Shown piece after piece: positions 45,631 to 56,638 of a DNA stretch of 64,000 bases (position 1 is its first letter; the number at the start of each line of letters is the position of its first letter). The position numbers and the translations under genes were made by a program. A model generated the notes under the pieces. It did no database searches. It was given only the letters and a program-made list of their open reading frames with translations, and was not told the DNA's origin. The stretch is from Eledone cirrhosa (lineage: Eukaryota; Mollusca; Cephalopoda; Octopoda; Eledonidae), in NCBI GenBank assembly GCA_964016885.1, contig OZ024742.1:355334382-355398381 (forward strand). The letters run 5' to 3'.

Positions 45631-47639
45631 ATGGCTAATTCCCCTCTGCACGAAGCAGCTGAAAGCCTTCCTCACAAAATAACACCTCACACCGACACCA
45701 CCATTGTAAATGTTACTACGTTTGCCAACACAAAAAAAAATATAAGCAGTAGCAATATTTTAAATTTGTCTCAGGCAGACATTCATTTCCCGCCATTACC
45801 AATGACTGCAGGTGTTAAACCCTCCACCGCCACCACCACCGCGACAACCACCACAACCACCACCACCACCGCGACAACAGAAACAAAAGAAGAAAAAAAT
45901 AAATTAACTCGTGACGTCGAAATGAAATCAAGCAAAATGGACTCTTCCCCACCAAAGACGACTGACGTCACCACCACCACAACTGAAAATAAAATTAATA
46001 TTAACGATAGCAACAACAACAACAATGACATTATAAAACCGACCCTCAGTTTCGCCATCGTAGCAAAACAATTCGAAGCGTTCACGGTAACTCAAGAAGA
46101 TTTAGAAAATGCCAAACAAATGGTAAAGAAAGATGGGTACAGGGTCAGCCTCACCCCCCCCCCCAGCCACCCCCCACCCCCACCTAATAAAATGGAGCAT
46201 CGGCGCCTGTGCACCGTGTCGTATAGAACAATAAATGTAAAATCGCGCCGAGTGGAACGGGCATCCGAGTCCCAAATCCAAAAAGCTTTAGGACATGTGT
46301 GGGCAAGAAAATCCCACATCAGACGTGGGCAAAAGTATGGAACCGTGGATGTGTTCTTTGAAACACCAGAGGAGGCTAGAGAACACTCCATGGCTCCATT
46401 AAAAAGTGACGACTTCACACTCGTCCCAAGCTATTGTGGACAGAGACTCGTAAAGATCAGGGTGACCCACGTTCCACCGGCCATCGAAATTCCCTGGCTA
46501 ATAGCGGCTGTCATCGCCGGCATCGAGGCCAACACGAAAATAATAACAATAGCAAAAGAAAAGCAGGAAAACTGGTCCGGATCTGGGATGGAGCTCCTGA
46601 TCCAAGCGGACCAAAAAAGCATTGAGGAGATCCCAGAGGTAATAGACCTCACTGACGGCAGCCACCTCACGGTAATTGTCGAGGGCAGAAGACCTAGGTG
46701 TGTCGTTTGTGGTGAAGGAACCCACCTAAGGGCTTTCTGACCTCAGACTAAAAGGTTGAGGCCACCTCTCCTACCCACCCCAGTGACACAACCATCAACA
46801 CCAGCAGTAGCAGAGATGCCAGCAACAACTGTAGCAGCAACAACAGAAGCAACTATAACAGCAACAACCCCAGCAACAGTAGCAAAACCAACACCACTAC
46901 CACCACCAGCAAAACCAACACCACCACCACCCAACGCTTCAGAACTAGCACCAGCGCCTACACCATCCACCACACCACAACCAAAACTAACGGCTGTGGA
47001 GGATTTTCCACACCCGGCCTATCACAACTGGAGACAGATTGCGACGACGAGGAGTGGGAAACGATATCCGGAAAAAAAAAAGAAACCAAAAAAGAAAAAA
47101 ATTCTCTTCCTTTCCCCTCCAAAAACAAAATACAGAGGGAAACAAATAAACTAAGAAACAAAAAAGTTAGGACAGATATGCCACCATCCACACCAGCATC
47201 ACCAACCCCATCAACCCAAACACCAACACCATCACCATCATTAACTCCAACACCACCATCACCTACACCACAAAAGTCACCAAAATTCGAAACAGAAACA
47301 AACCCACAACAAACGCAAACAAAACAAAACAACCAAAACGATACACACTACACAGCATTAAATTTGAACAACAAGCAATTATTACACTACATCCAACACA
47401 ACACCAGCATCACAGAAAAAGACTACACAACAACCCCAAAATTCACACCACCTCCACACATACAAATCACTCGCATCACACAGAAAACGTACATGACACT
47501 AAAACAAAAATTCCCCAAAGACATCGGAGACTTCCGACAAGCACTCTCCAGGAGGATTTATAAGGACATCCTTCCTGAGGAGGCCACAAGCAGTGAAAAG
47601 GATGGAAAAGCCGTCCTTCCCCTACAAGAAGTAAGGTAA
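45631..47639 (+). pseudogene. ORF1 (Gag-like) of copy C, stop in the zinc knuckle
   Basis: It begins MANSPLHEAAESLPHK. A Thr-rich tract (from ACC/ACA repeats) is followed by FAIVAKQFEAF, EDLENAKQMVKKDG and the core KMEHRRLCTVSYRTIN, RRGQKYGTVDVFFETP, LVPSYCGQRLVKIRVTHVP. A C-run after GYRVSLT gives a Pro-rich insert. The knuckle reads CVVCGEGTHLRAF and then TGA at 46,738-46,740 where copy A has TGC (Cys). A base is missing near 47,017 compared with copy A. The Pro/Thr-rich C-terminus ends at a TAA embedded in AGGTAAGTGG, 35 bp before the ORF2 ATG. Confidence 0.78.
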
Positions 47640-47673
47640 GTGGTCTTTCCCATCTTTTCCACTCCTTTTCAAC

Positions 47674-50140
47674 ATGACCTCACTCAGAATAGGCAGCATA
47701 CATGCGCGTGGCTTGGGGTCGTCATGGAAGCAGGGCCACCTGCTCAACGACCTCAGGTCACTAAACATAGATGTAGTGGCCATCAGCGAGACCAGAATCT
47801 CCGAAGCACAGCCTTTCGCACCGATCTTCGGCGGCTACGATGTGTACGCATCTCCCAGCCGTCCGGGATCGGGGGAGGAGTTGCTGTGCTTTTTCGGAGA
47901 GGTTTGGATCTTGCCATACGGGCCAACTTCCTGGACCCAGAAGGTAAGTTGGTGGTGCAGGACGTGACCAGCGGAGACGGGCAAGCTTTCAGGTTAGTGG
48001 CCGTCTATGCCCCGACAGGAGCAGGGCGGCCTGATTTCTTCCGGCGTCTGGAGACCTTTCTTGGAACGTCCCGCTCTTTAGTGTTAGTGGGCGACTGGAA
48101 CGGGATCTTAGATGCACGCTGGGGTTGTGTGGGATTAGTGGATAGGGAAGGAGGGTGCAAGAGTCTCACCAACCTGCTCAGACGTTTTGAACTGTCTGAC
48201 AGGTACCGAATGGATTTCCCGAATGTACCAATGTGGACTTGGACAAATCGCATAGGGTCATCCAGATCATATCTAGATAGAGTATTTTGTAGGGAAATAG
48301 ATAGGTCTAGCATAGGCTGTCCACAATTCAAGATAGTCAGCTACACGGACCACAAATTCGTGATCTGTGTGCTTGACTTAGATAGGCTTCATAGACGAGG
48401 ACCCAGCTACTGGAAGCTAAACGCGTCCTTACCTGCGCGCAAGGCCTACAGAGACCGGATTAGCGAACTAGTTAAGCGGGCGTTGACGGGGGCCATCGTC
48501 AACAACAAGTGGTGCTTTGCTCTGAAAAGAGCAATTAGAATAGAGTCCATTAGGTTTAGTAAGACTTTAGTAATAGAGAAACATAGAGCAGAGGGAGAAT
48601 TAGTTAGAAAATTAGATGAGGCGCTTAGCAAAGGGTCTTTGATCAATTTAGATCAGTCGAAAGCCTTCGATAGGGTCGACCATCGTTACCTAACGGCAGT
48701 CCTGAGGGCGGCTGGCTTTGGGCCCATCTTCAGAGGCTGGATCGCTGCCATGCACAGCGACATCTGCTCTGTAGTGAGAGTGAACGGTCACCTTTCGGAA
48801 CCGTTCAACATCATGCGCTCGGTCCGCCAAGGATGTCCCCTCTCGTCCCTATTGTACGTATTGACTCTCGAGCCATTACTGCACAAACTGGAGACGTTGA
48901 GGGGGGTCCCGCGCGAACTAGGATGCGGAAGATCCGTGTCAGCATATGCCGACTATGTCACCGTAGTGGTGTCGAACGCCAAACACATCGAGGCGATCGG
49001 CACTACACTAAGAGAATACGAAGCGGTGACAGGAGCAATGATCAACCAGGAAATGTCAGTGGGCCTGCAGCTCGGCACCTGGAGAGGCAGGTCCATGCCG
49101 TCCAACAGCGTCGTCGGGCGCTGGACGGACGGACCGGTTAAATTGCTAGGGGTCTGGTTCGGTCCAGACCTCCAGACGGACAAAAACTGAGACGAGGTGA
49201 CGAGCAGGGTGGCTTCTCTCACCCAGAAATGGGCCGAGAGGAAGCTATCCCTGAAAGGTCGAGCGGAGGTGGCGAATGCGTACATCGCATCCGTCATCTA
49301 CTACCGCCTGACCGTCGTACCTTGTCCTAAGCCCCGCCTGACTGCGCTGGAGCGTTTGCTCTTTCGCTTCTTGTGGAAGGGACGCGCTCCGATGGTCAGG
49401 CGGTCCATCTGCTGTCAACACCCGCTACGTGGAGGGCTGGGCATGCCGTGGCTGATGATGCGCAGACACGCTCTCAGGCTACGACATCTCCACCTCTTCC
49501 TCGACGGTGATCAGGTGTGGTCGCCGTTTGCAAGACACGTTTTTCCCCAGCTCGTCTCCTTGACGGAGCTGCAGTCCTGGGTCAAGCGAAGACCGAGAGG
49601 GAGCGCTTGGAGACTGGAATGTCTTCAGGCGCTCACAGCCCTCGACCAATCGGGCAATGTGATCGGTGGAAACTCCACCTTGGCGTTCTATAGGGGATTA
49701 GTGGAGGGGAAGAGCGACGACGTACTTGGAGAAACTCTAGGCGTCGACGAAAATCAACTAGCCAATCTCTTCGGAAGAACTTTCGGGCCGGGGCCTATGG
49801 ACAACTTCCAGAAATCCCTGGCCTGGCAGTGCTACCGAGGAGCTTTGCCAGTTCGGGATAAACTCTACAGGCATGGAGGTGCCGTCAGCCGGGCATGTCC
49901 GAGATGCGCGCAGGGCGACGAAACCGTCCTGCACGCACTCGTCCAGTGTCCGAGCATTGCTGACTTGTGGGTTTATGTCGAACACCTGCTGTCACGTGTA
50001 GGACGGATCCAGCTATCAGCTGAGTCCATCGTGAGGATTGCCCCGCCCCCTTCCTTTAGCCTGGAAGGGCGGGCAGTTTTTATCTGTCTGGTGGCCATGG
50101 AGAAAGAGATAGTATGGTGGACACGTTTGAAAGGGCTGTT
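47674..50140 (+). pseudogene. ORF2 of copy C with in-frame deletion and active-site change
   Basis: It starts MTSLRIGSIHARGLG (Asn of INARG is His). A G is missing near 47,873, shifting frame. The endonuclease continues (VGDWNGILDARW, SRSYLDRVF, YTDHKFV) in the second frame. Near 48,632 sequence matching copy B 42,645 jumps to copy B ~43,426, removing 780 bp (260 codons) including the RT finger motifs while keeping phase. The RT active site reads AYADYVTVVV, so the second catalytic Asp is Tyr. A Trp codon is TGA at 49,188-49,190. The frame resumes from 49,197 and includes CPRCAQGDETVLHALVQC. It cannot be active. Confidence 0.85.
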
Positions 50141-50782
50141 TTCCACTCCTCGACCTATCGCAACTGGAGACAGATTGTGACGACGAGGAGTGGGAAACTG
50201 TATCAGGAGAAAAGTAAAAAAAGAAAAAGCAGTCAAAAAAGAAAAAATCCGCTTCCCTCCACCTCCAAAAACAAAATACAGAGGGAAACAAAAAAACTAT
50301 CAAACAAAAAAGTTAGGACAGCTATGCCGCCATCTACACCTGCATCACCAACCCCATCACCACAAACACCAACACCAACGCCATCATTAACCCCAACACC
50401 ACCATCACCAACACCAAAAAAGTCACCAAAAAGCGACCCAAAAACAAATCCACAACAAACGCAAACAAAACAAAACAACCAAAACGATACAGATTACACA
50501 GCATTAATTTTGAACAACAACCAATTATTACACTACATCCAACACAACACCAGCATCACAGAAAAATACTACACAACAACCCAAAAGTTCACACCACCTC
50601 CACACATACAAATCACTCGCATCATACAGACAATGTACACGACACTGAAACAAAAATTCCCCAAAGACATCGGAGACTTGCGACAAGCACTCTCCAGGAG
50701 GATTTATAAGAACATCCTTCCGGAGGAGGCCACAAGCTGTGAAAAGGATGGAGAAACTGTCTTTCCTCTAGAAGTAAGGTAA
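50141..50782 (+). pseudogene. ORF1 C-terminal part of copy D
   Basis: It encodes the Pro/Thr-rich C-terminal region (SPTPSPQTPTPTPSLTPTPP) and the conserved end with LNNNQLLHYIQHNTSITEKYY and LPEEATSCEKDG, stopping at a TAA 35 bp before the ORF2 ATG. Because the fusion is upstream, the zinc knuckle and core are absent. A run of lysine codons from poly-A (50,210-50,250) shifts phase between the two parts. Confidence 0.7.
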
Positions 50783-50816
50783 ATGGTCTTTCCCATCTGT
50801 TCCACTCTATTTCAAC

Positions 50817-53800
50817 ATGACCTCACTCAGAATAGGCAGCATAAAGGCGCGTGGCTTGGGGTCGTTATAGAAGCAGGGTCACCTGCTCAACGACCTCAGG
50901 TCACTAAATATAGATGTAGTGGCCATCAGCGAGACCTGAATCTCCGAAGCACGGGCCTTCGCACCGATCTTAGGCGGCTACGATGTGTACGCATCTCCCA
51001 GCTGTCCTGGATCGGGGGTAGGAGTTTCTGTGCTTTTTCGGAGAGGTTTGGATCTCGCCATACAGGCCATCTTCCTGGATCCAGAATGTAAGTTGGTGGT
51101 GCTGGACGTGACCAGCGGAGACGGGCAAGCTTTCAGGCTGTGGCCGTCTATGCCCCGACAGGAGCAGGGCGGCCTGATTTCTTCCGGCGTCTGGAGACCT
51201 TTCTTGGAACGTCCCGCTCCTTAGTGTTAGTGGGCGACTGGAAGGGGATCTTAGATGCACGCTGGGACTGTATGGGATTAGCGGATAGGGGAGGAGGGTG
51301 CACGAGCCTCACCAACCTGCTCAGGCGTTTTGAACTGTCTGACAAGTACCGATTGGATTTCCCGAATGTGCCAATGTAGACTTGGACAAATCGCATAGTT
51401 TCATCCAGATCATATCTAGATAGAGTATTTTGTAGGGAAATAGATAGGTCTAGCATAGGTTGTCCACAATTCAAGATAGTCAGCTACATGGACCACAAAT
51501 TCGTGATCTGTGTGCTTGACTTAGATAGGCCTCATAGAGGAGGACCCGGCTACTAGAAGCTAAACGCGTCTTTACACGCGCACAAGGCCTACAGAGACCG
51601 GATTAGCGAACTAGTTAAGCCGGCGTTGACTGGGGCCATCGTCAAAAAAAAGTGGTGGTTTGCTCTGAAGACAGCGATTAGAATAGAGTCCATTAGGTTT
51701 AGTAAGGCTTTAGCAATAGAGAAAAATAGAGCAGACGGAGAACTAGTTAGAAAATTAGACGAGGCGCTTAGCAAAGGCATCGCGACCGACGTTCTTGCGG
51801 AAAAATTGTCCCTTGACCAATTCTTCAATGCAAAGCACTAAGTCTGCGTTGTCAGAGCTAGGGTGGATGCTCTCAGACACAAGTGGACGAAAGCCGTTCA
51901 ATGGGCCCGAGTGGCGGAGGCGCGTCGTGGCAACAAACCATGATCCGGTCTTTGGTGGACCACGACGGGCGCATGCTACTCGATCCCGGGCAAATGTGTG
52001 AAGCTTTCCAGCGACACTTCGCCCAGCTGTTCGGGAGCAGCGGCGGGACGAATCGGGGGATGGACTTTAGTGTCTACCTCGACAGACTGCCGGGGCTCTC
52101 GGCGACTGAAGGGGAGTGTTGCGAAAAGCCGATAACAACCGCTGAAGTATGGGAGGCAATGACTGGCTGCACAAGGGGTAAATCGCCTGGTTTGGATGGT
52201 CTGCCCTATGAACTTTGCGTACATATGCCAGACTTGCTCGGAGGCCTCTTGGTGGACGTCTACTGCAACTGGCAACATAACGGGAGAATTCCCAGCTCTG
52301 TGAGCCGAAGAGCTGTGGCGCTGCTGAGAAAGAATCCGAACAAGGGGGCTAGCATAGATAATTTCAGGCCCATAACTCTGTTTAACAGTGTTCAAGATTT
52401 TGGCCAAGTGGCTAGCAAAGAGGTTGGCGCTTGTCGTTGGTGGTCTGATCCATCCACGACAACCTCTACCACATACGATACATCGTAGATAGGGTAGCTA
52501 GGGAACCTGGCAGGTGTGTGTCCTAGATCAATTTAGATCAGTCTAAAGCTTTCGATAGCCGCGACCATCATAACCTAGCGGCAGTCCTGAGCTGGCTTTG
52601 GGCTCGCCTTTAGAGGCTGGATCGCTGCCATATAGAGCGACATCTGCTCTGTGGTTGAGAGTGAACGGTCACATTTCGGAAACGTTCGACATCATGCGTT
52701 TGGTCCGCCAAGGATGTCACCTTTCGTCCCTCTTGTACGTATTGAGTCTCGAGCCATTACTGCACAGACTGGAAACGTTTAGGGGCGTCCCGCGCGAACT
52801 AGGATGCGGAAGATCCGTGTCAGCATATGCGGAAGATGTCACCGTAGTGGTGTCGAACGCCAGACACATCGAGGCGATCGGCACTACACTAAGAGAATAC
52901 GAAGCGGTGACAGGAGCAATGATCAACTAGAATAAGTCAGTGGGCCTGCAGCTCAGCACCTGGAGAGGCAGGTCCATGCCATCCAACAGCGTCGTCGGGC
53001 CCTGGCCGGAGGGACCGGTTAAATTGCTATGGGCCCGGTTCGCTGCGGACCTCCAGACTGACAAAAACTGGGACGGGGTGATGAGCAGGTTGGCTTCTCT
53101 TACCCAGAAATGGGCGGAGAGGAAGCTATCCCTGAAAGGTCGAGCGGAGGTGGCTAACGCGTACATCGCGTCCGTCATCTGCTACCGCCTGACCGTCGTA
53201 CCTTGACGTAAGCCCGCCTGACTGCACTGGAGCGTTTTCTCTTTCGCATTTTGTGGAAGGGACGCGCTCCGATGGTCAGAGTCCATCTGTTGTCAACACC
53301 CGCTACGTGGAGGGCTAGGCATGCCGTGGCTGATGATGCGCAGACACGCGCTCAGGCTACGACATCTCCACCTCTTCCTCGACGGTGATCAGGTGTGGTA
53401 GCCGTTTGCAAGACGCGTCTTTCCCCAGCTCGTTTCCTTGACGGAGCTGCAGTCCTGGGTCAAGCGAAGAAGGAGAGGGAGCGCTGGGGGACTGGAATGT
53501 CTTCAGGCGCTCACAGCCCTCGACCAATCGGGCAATGTGATCGGTGGAAACTCCACCTCGGTGTTCTATAGAGGATTAGTGGAGGGGAAGAGCGACGACG
53601 TACTTGGAGAAACTCTAGGCCTCGACGAAAATCAACTAGCCAATCTCTTCAGAAGAACTTCCGGGCCGGGGCCTATGGACACCTTCCAGAAATCCCTGGC
53701 CTGGCAGTGCTACCGAGTAGCCTTGCCAGTCCGGGATAAACTCTACAGGCATGGAGTTGCCGTCAGCCGGGAATATCCTTATGCGCTCAGGGCGACGAAA

Positions 53801-54189
53801 CCGTCCTGCACGCACTCGTCCAGTGTCCGAGAATTGCTGACTTGTGGGTTTATGTCGAACACCTGCTGTCGCGTGTAGGACGGATCCGGCTATCAGCTGA
53901 GTCCATCGTGAGGATTGCACCGCCCTCTTCCTTTAGCCGGGAAGGGCAGGCAGTTTTTATCTGTCTGCTGGCGATGGCGAAAAAGATAGTATGGTGGACA
54001 CGTTTTAAAGGGCTGAAGACGAGTACTTATCTCTTCGGTGATGCCCTGATTGACTTTTACAAATTTCATTTGAAAAGGAAAATCAGGGTAGTGAAGGAAG
54101 TGCTCTCTTCCCAGCATTTTGTTGAAAGATGGGTGAGAGAAGCAAGAATGGCCCGAGTGAATGGGCCTACTCTGAGTATGTGTCTGTAA
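50817..54189 (+). pseudogene. ORF2 of copy D, many lesions
   Basis: It starts MTSLRIGSIKARGLGSL and then a stop; the endonuclease Asn is Lys (SIKARG), and VGDWNGILD is VGDWKGILD. Further damage includes a stop for Trp near 51,377, a stop near 51,555, and a ~39-bp deletion near 52,449 in the RT (GGTGGTCTGATCCATCCACG). The RT active site reads AYAEDVTVVV, with Asp changed to Glu. The C-terminal frames 53,438-53,878 and 53,842-54,189 are open, but the CPRC zinc motif is lost (SREYPYALRATKPS). It is long dead compared with copy B. Confidence 0.82.
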
Positions 54190-54434
54190 ATTAAAGGTGG
54201 AAAACTGGGAGAGGGCACTTGTCTTGGTGGTCAGGGTCACTGTGGCCTTTTACTGGGCTTTCTCCACAAATGTCCCTCCGAAGTCTCCCCCTTAATGGAG
54301 AATTTTTCATTGTTATTTTTTTTGTTACATCCTCTGTTTTTGTTTTTACACCCAGAAATGCCCATTCGTACCATCCTGTATTGTCCTGCACTGTCCTTAA
54401 GGTTTACTTTATGTAAACCCTTGTGGTTAATAAA

Positions 54435-54482
54435 GAAATTATTATTAACATTATTATTATTATTATCATTATTATTAGTATT
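54435..54482. repeat. (ATT)n tail of copy D and 5' boundary of copy E
   Basis: ATT units with ACA, TCA and AGT interruptions run directly into GGCCACCTAC, the first bases of copy E. Confidence 0.9.
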
Positions 54483-54689
54483 GGCCACCTACAAGGAAAT
54501 CGTATTATCCTGAACTCCACAAATGTTCGTTGTTTTCAGTTGTTTCGAACTGCCAGTTATGGAAAATAGTGTTTACAAGTTCACATATATTGCTTTCTGA
54601 AAAGGACACTGAATAATATTTGGGGCCTTGAGCCCAAAATTTAAACTTTTTCTTTATCAAAGAAAATATTTCTTTGAAGAAAAAAAACA

Positions 54690-56600
54690 TGGACGACAAA
54701 TCTCCTGTTTCTACCAGACGAACATCACCCCACCACCGCCACCATTGTAAACCTTGCCACCATTGCCAACACTGAAAATATATTAATAGCAGTCTCAATT
54801 ATGTAAATTTTCCGCATACAGACATGGATTTCCCGCAATTACCAATAACTGCAAGTGTTAAAATCGCCACCCCCACCACGACAATGGCAAAAAGAACAAC
54901 GAACACCACTGATACCACTGCCACCACCAGAGCGAAAACAGAAACAAAAACCTAAATTATTATCTCGTAACATCGAAATTGATTCACCCAGTATCGACTC
55001 TTCCACGCCGAACACCACTGACACCACCACCTGCACAACTGAAACTAAAAATATCAATAATAAAAATAACAAAACAACAACAGCAACAACAACAACAATT
55101 ACAATAACAACAACAACAACATCAACACATGGGAAAAAACAAAATGTGTCGTTTGCCAAAGCAGCCAATAACAGCGAAACAATCTAGGTAAGCCAGGATG
55201 AATTGAATGAAGCCAAGCGAATGGTAAAAAAAGATGGGTACAGATCAGCCTCACCCACCCCCATCTAATAAAATGGAGCACCGGCGCCTATGTACCGTAT
55301 CATATCGGATGATAAATACAAAATCACGCCGAGTGGAACGGCATCCGAGTCCCAGATATAAAAAGCTTTCGGACATGTGTGGGCGAAAAAAACCCATATC
55401 AAACGTGGGCAGAAATATGGAACCATGGACGTCTTCTTTGAAAACCCACACGAAGACAAAGAGCACACCATGGCCCCCATTAAGAAATGACACACTCGTC
55501 CCGAGCTATTGTGGTCAGAGGCTTGTGAAGATCAGGGTGACCCACGTTCGGCCGGCCATTGAAATACCCTGGCTAGTGGATGCCGTCCTCGCCGACGCCG
55601 AGGTCAACACTAAAGTAATTGAAGTAACAAAAGAAAAGCAGGAGAACTGGTCTGGATCACCTGATCCAAGCGGACCAAAAAAACGTAGAGGAAATTCCAG
55701 TGGTGATAGACCTAAATGACGGCAGCCACCTCACCGTATTCGTTGAGGGTAGAAGGACTAGGTGTGTCGTTTTGGCGAGGAAACCACCTAAAGTCTTTCT
55801 GCTCTCAGGCCAAAAGTTGAGGCCATCTCTCCTACCAACCCAGTGACTCAACCATCAAAACCAGTAGCGAAATGGCTGCAAATGTAGCAGCAACAACCCC
55901 AGCAACAGTAGCAAAACCAGCACCACCACCACCATCGCGCCAGAATTAGCACCAGCGTCTTTATCATCCACCACTACACAATCAAAATCAAGGTCTGTGG
56001 AGGATTTTCCACTACCTGAGCTATAGCAACTGGAGACAGATTGTGACGATGAGGAGGAGTGGCAAACTGTATCAGGAAAAAGAAAAAAAAAAGAACTCCA
56101 AAAACTATATGCAGGGGGAAACAAACAAACAAACAAAAATGTTAGGACAGCTATGCTACCACCCACACCAGCATCACCAACCCCATCACCACAAACACCA
56201 ACATCATCATCATTAACCCCAACACCACCATTACCAACACCACAAAAATCACCAACAAGCGAAACAGAAACAAACCCACAACAAACGCAAGCAAAACAAA
56301 ACAACCAAAACGATACACACTACACAGCATTGAACAACAACCAATTATTACACTACATCCAACACTCACCAGCATCACAGAAAAATACTACACAACACCC
56401 CAACAATTCACACCACCTCCACACATACAAATCACTCGCATCACTCAGAAAACGTACACAACACTAAAATTAAAATTCCCCAATGACATCGCAGACTTCC
56501 GACAAACACTCTCCAGGAGGATTTATAAGAACGATCTTCCGGAGGAGGCCGCAAGCAGTGAGAAGGATGGAAAAACAATCCTTCCTCTACGAGAAGTGAG
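54690..56600 (+). pseudogene. ORF1 (Gag-like) of copy E
   Basis: It starts ATGGACGAC (MDDKSPVSTRRTSP), giving the probable true start for the A/E subfamily. Several frameshifts break it. Recognisable parts are KQNVSFAKAANNSETI followed by a stop, KMEHRRLCTVSYRMINTKSR near 55,270, and YCGQRLVKIRVTHVRPAIEI near 55,510. The zinc knuckle region (TGTGTCGTTTTGGCG near 55,761) has an indel that destroys the Cys-Cys-His spacing. The C-terminal Pro/Thr-rich end is at 56,153-56,470. Confidence 0.7.
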
Positions 56601-56638
56601 GTATGTTGTCTTTCCAATCTTTTCCCACTCCTTTTCGA

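Larger units (their letters stand above)
45423..50140 (+). mobile_element. Tx1-like LINE, copy C (3'-truncated by fusion to copy D)
   Basis: It begins GGCGACCTACGTAGTAAATC like copies A and E. It has a 5' untranslated region, ORF1, ORF2 with a 780-bp in-frame internal deletion, and ends abruptly at 50,140 where ORF2 sequence GTTTGAAAGGGCTG joins ORF1 sequence TTTTCCACTCC of copy D. The terminal ~70 codons and 3' untranslated region are missing. Confidence 0.85.
50141..54434 (+). mobile_element. Tx1-like LINE, copy D (5' part missing, degenerate)
   Basis: It begins inside ORF1 at the segment TTTTCCACTCCTCGACCTAT, which matches copy A near 9,630 better than copy C. It continues through the rest of ORF1, ORF2 and a 3' untranslated region with TTAATAAAG, then an ATT tail. 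The abrupt start suggests either a deletion between two tandem copies or a chimeric insertion. Confidence 0.8.
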
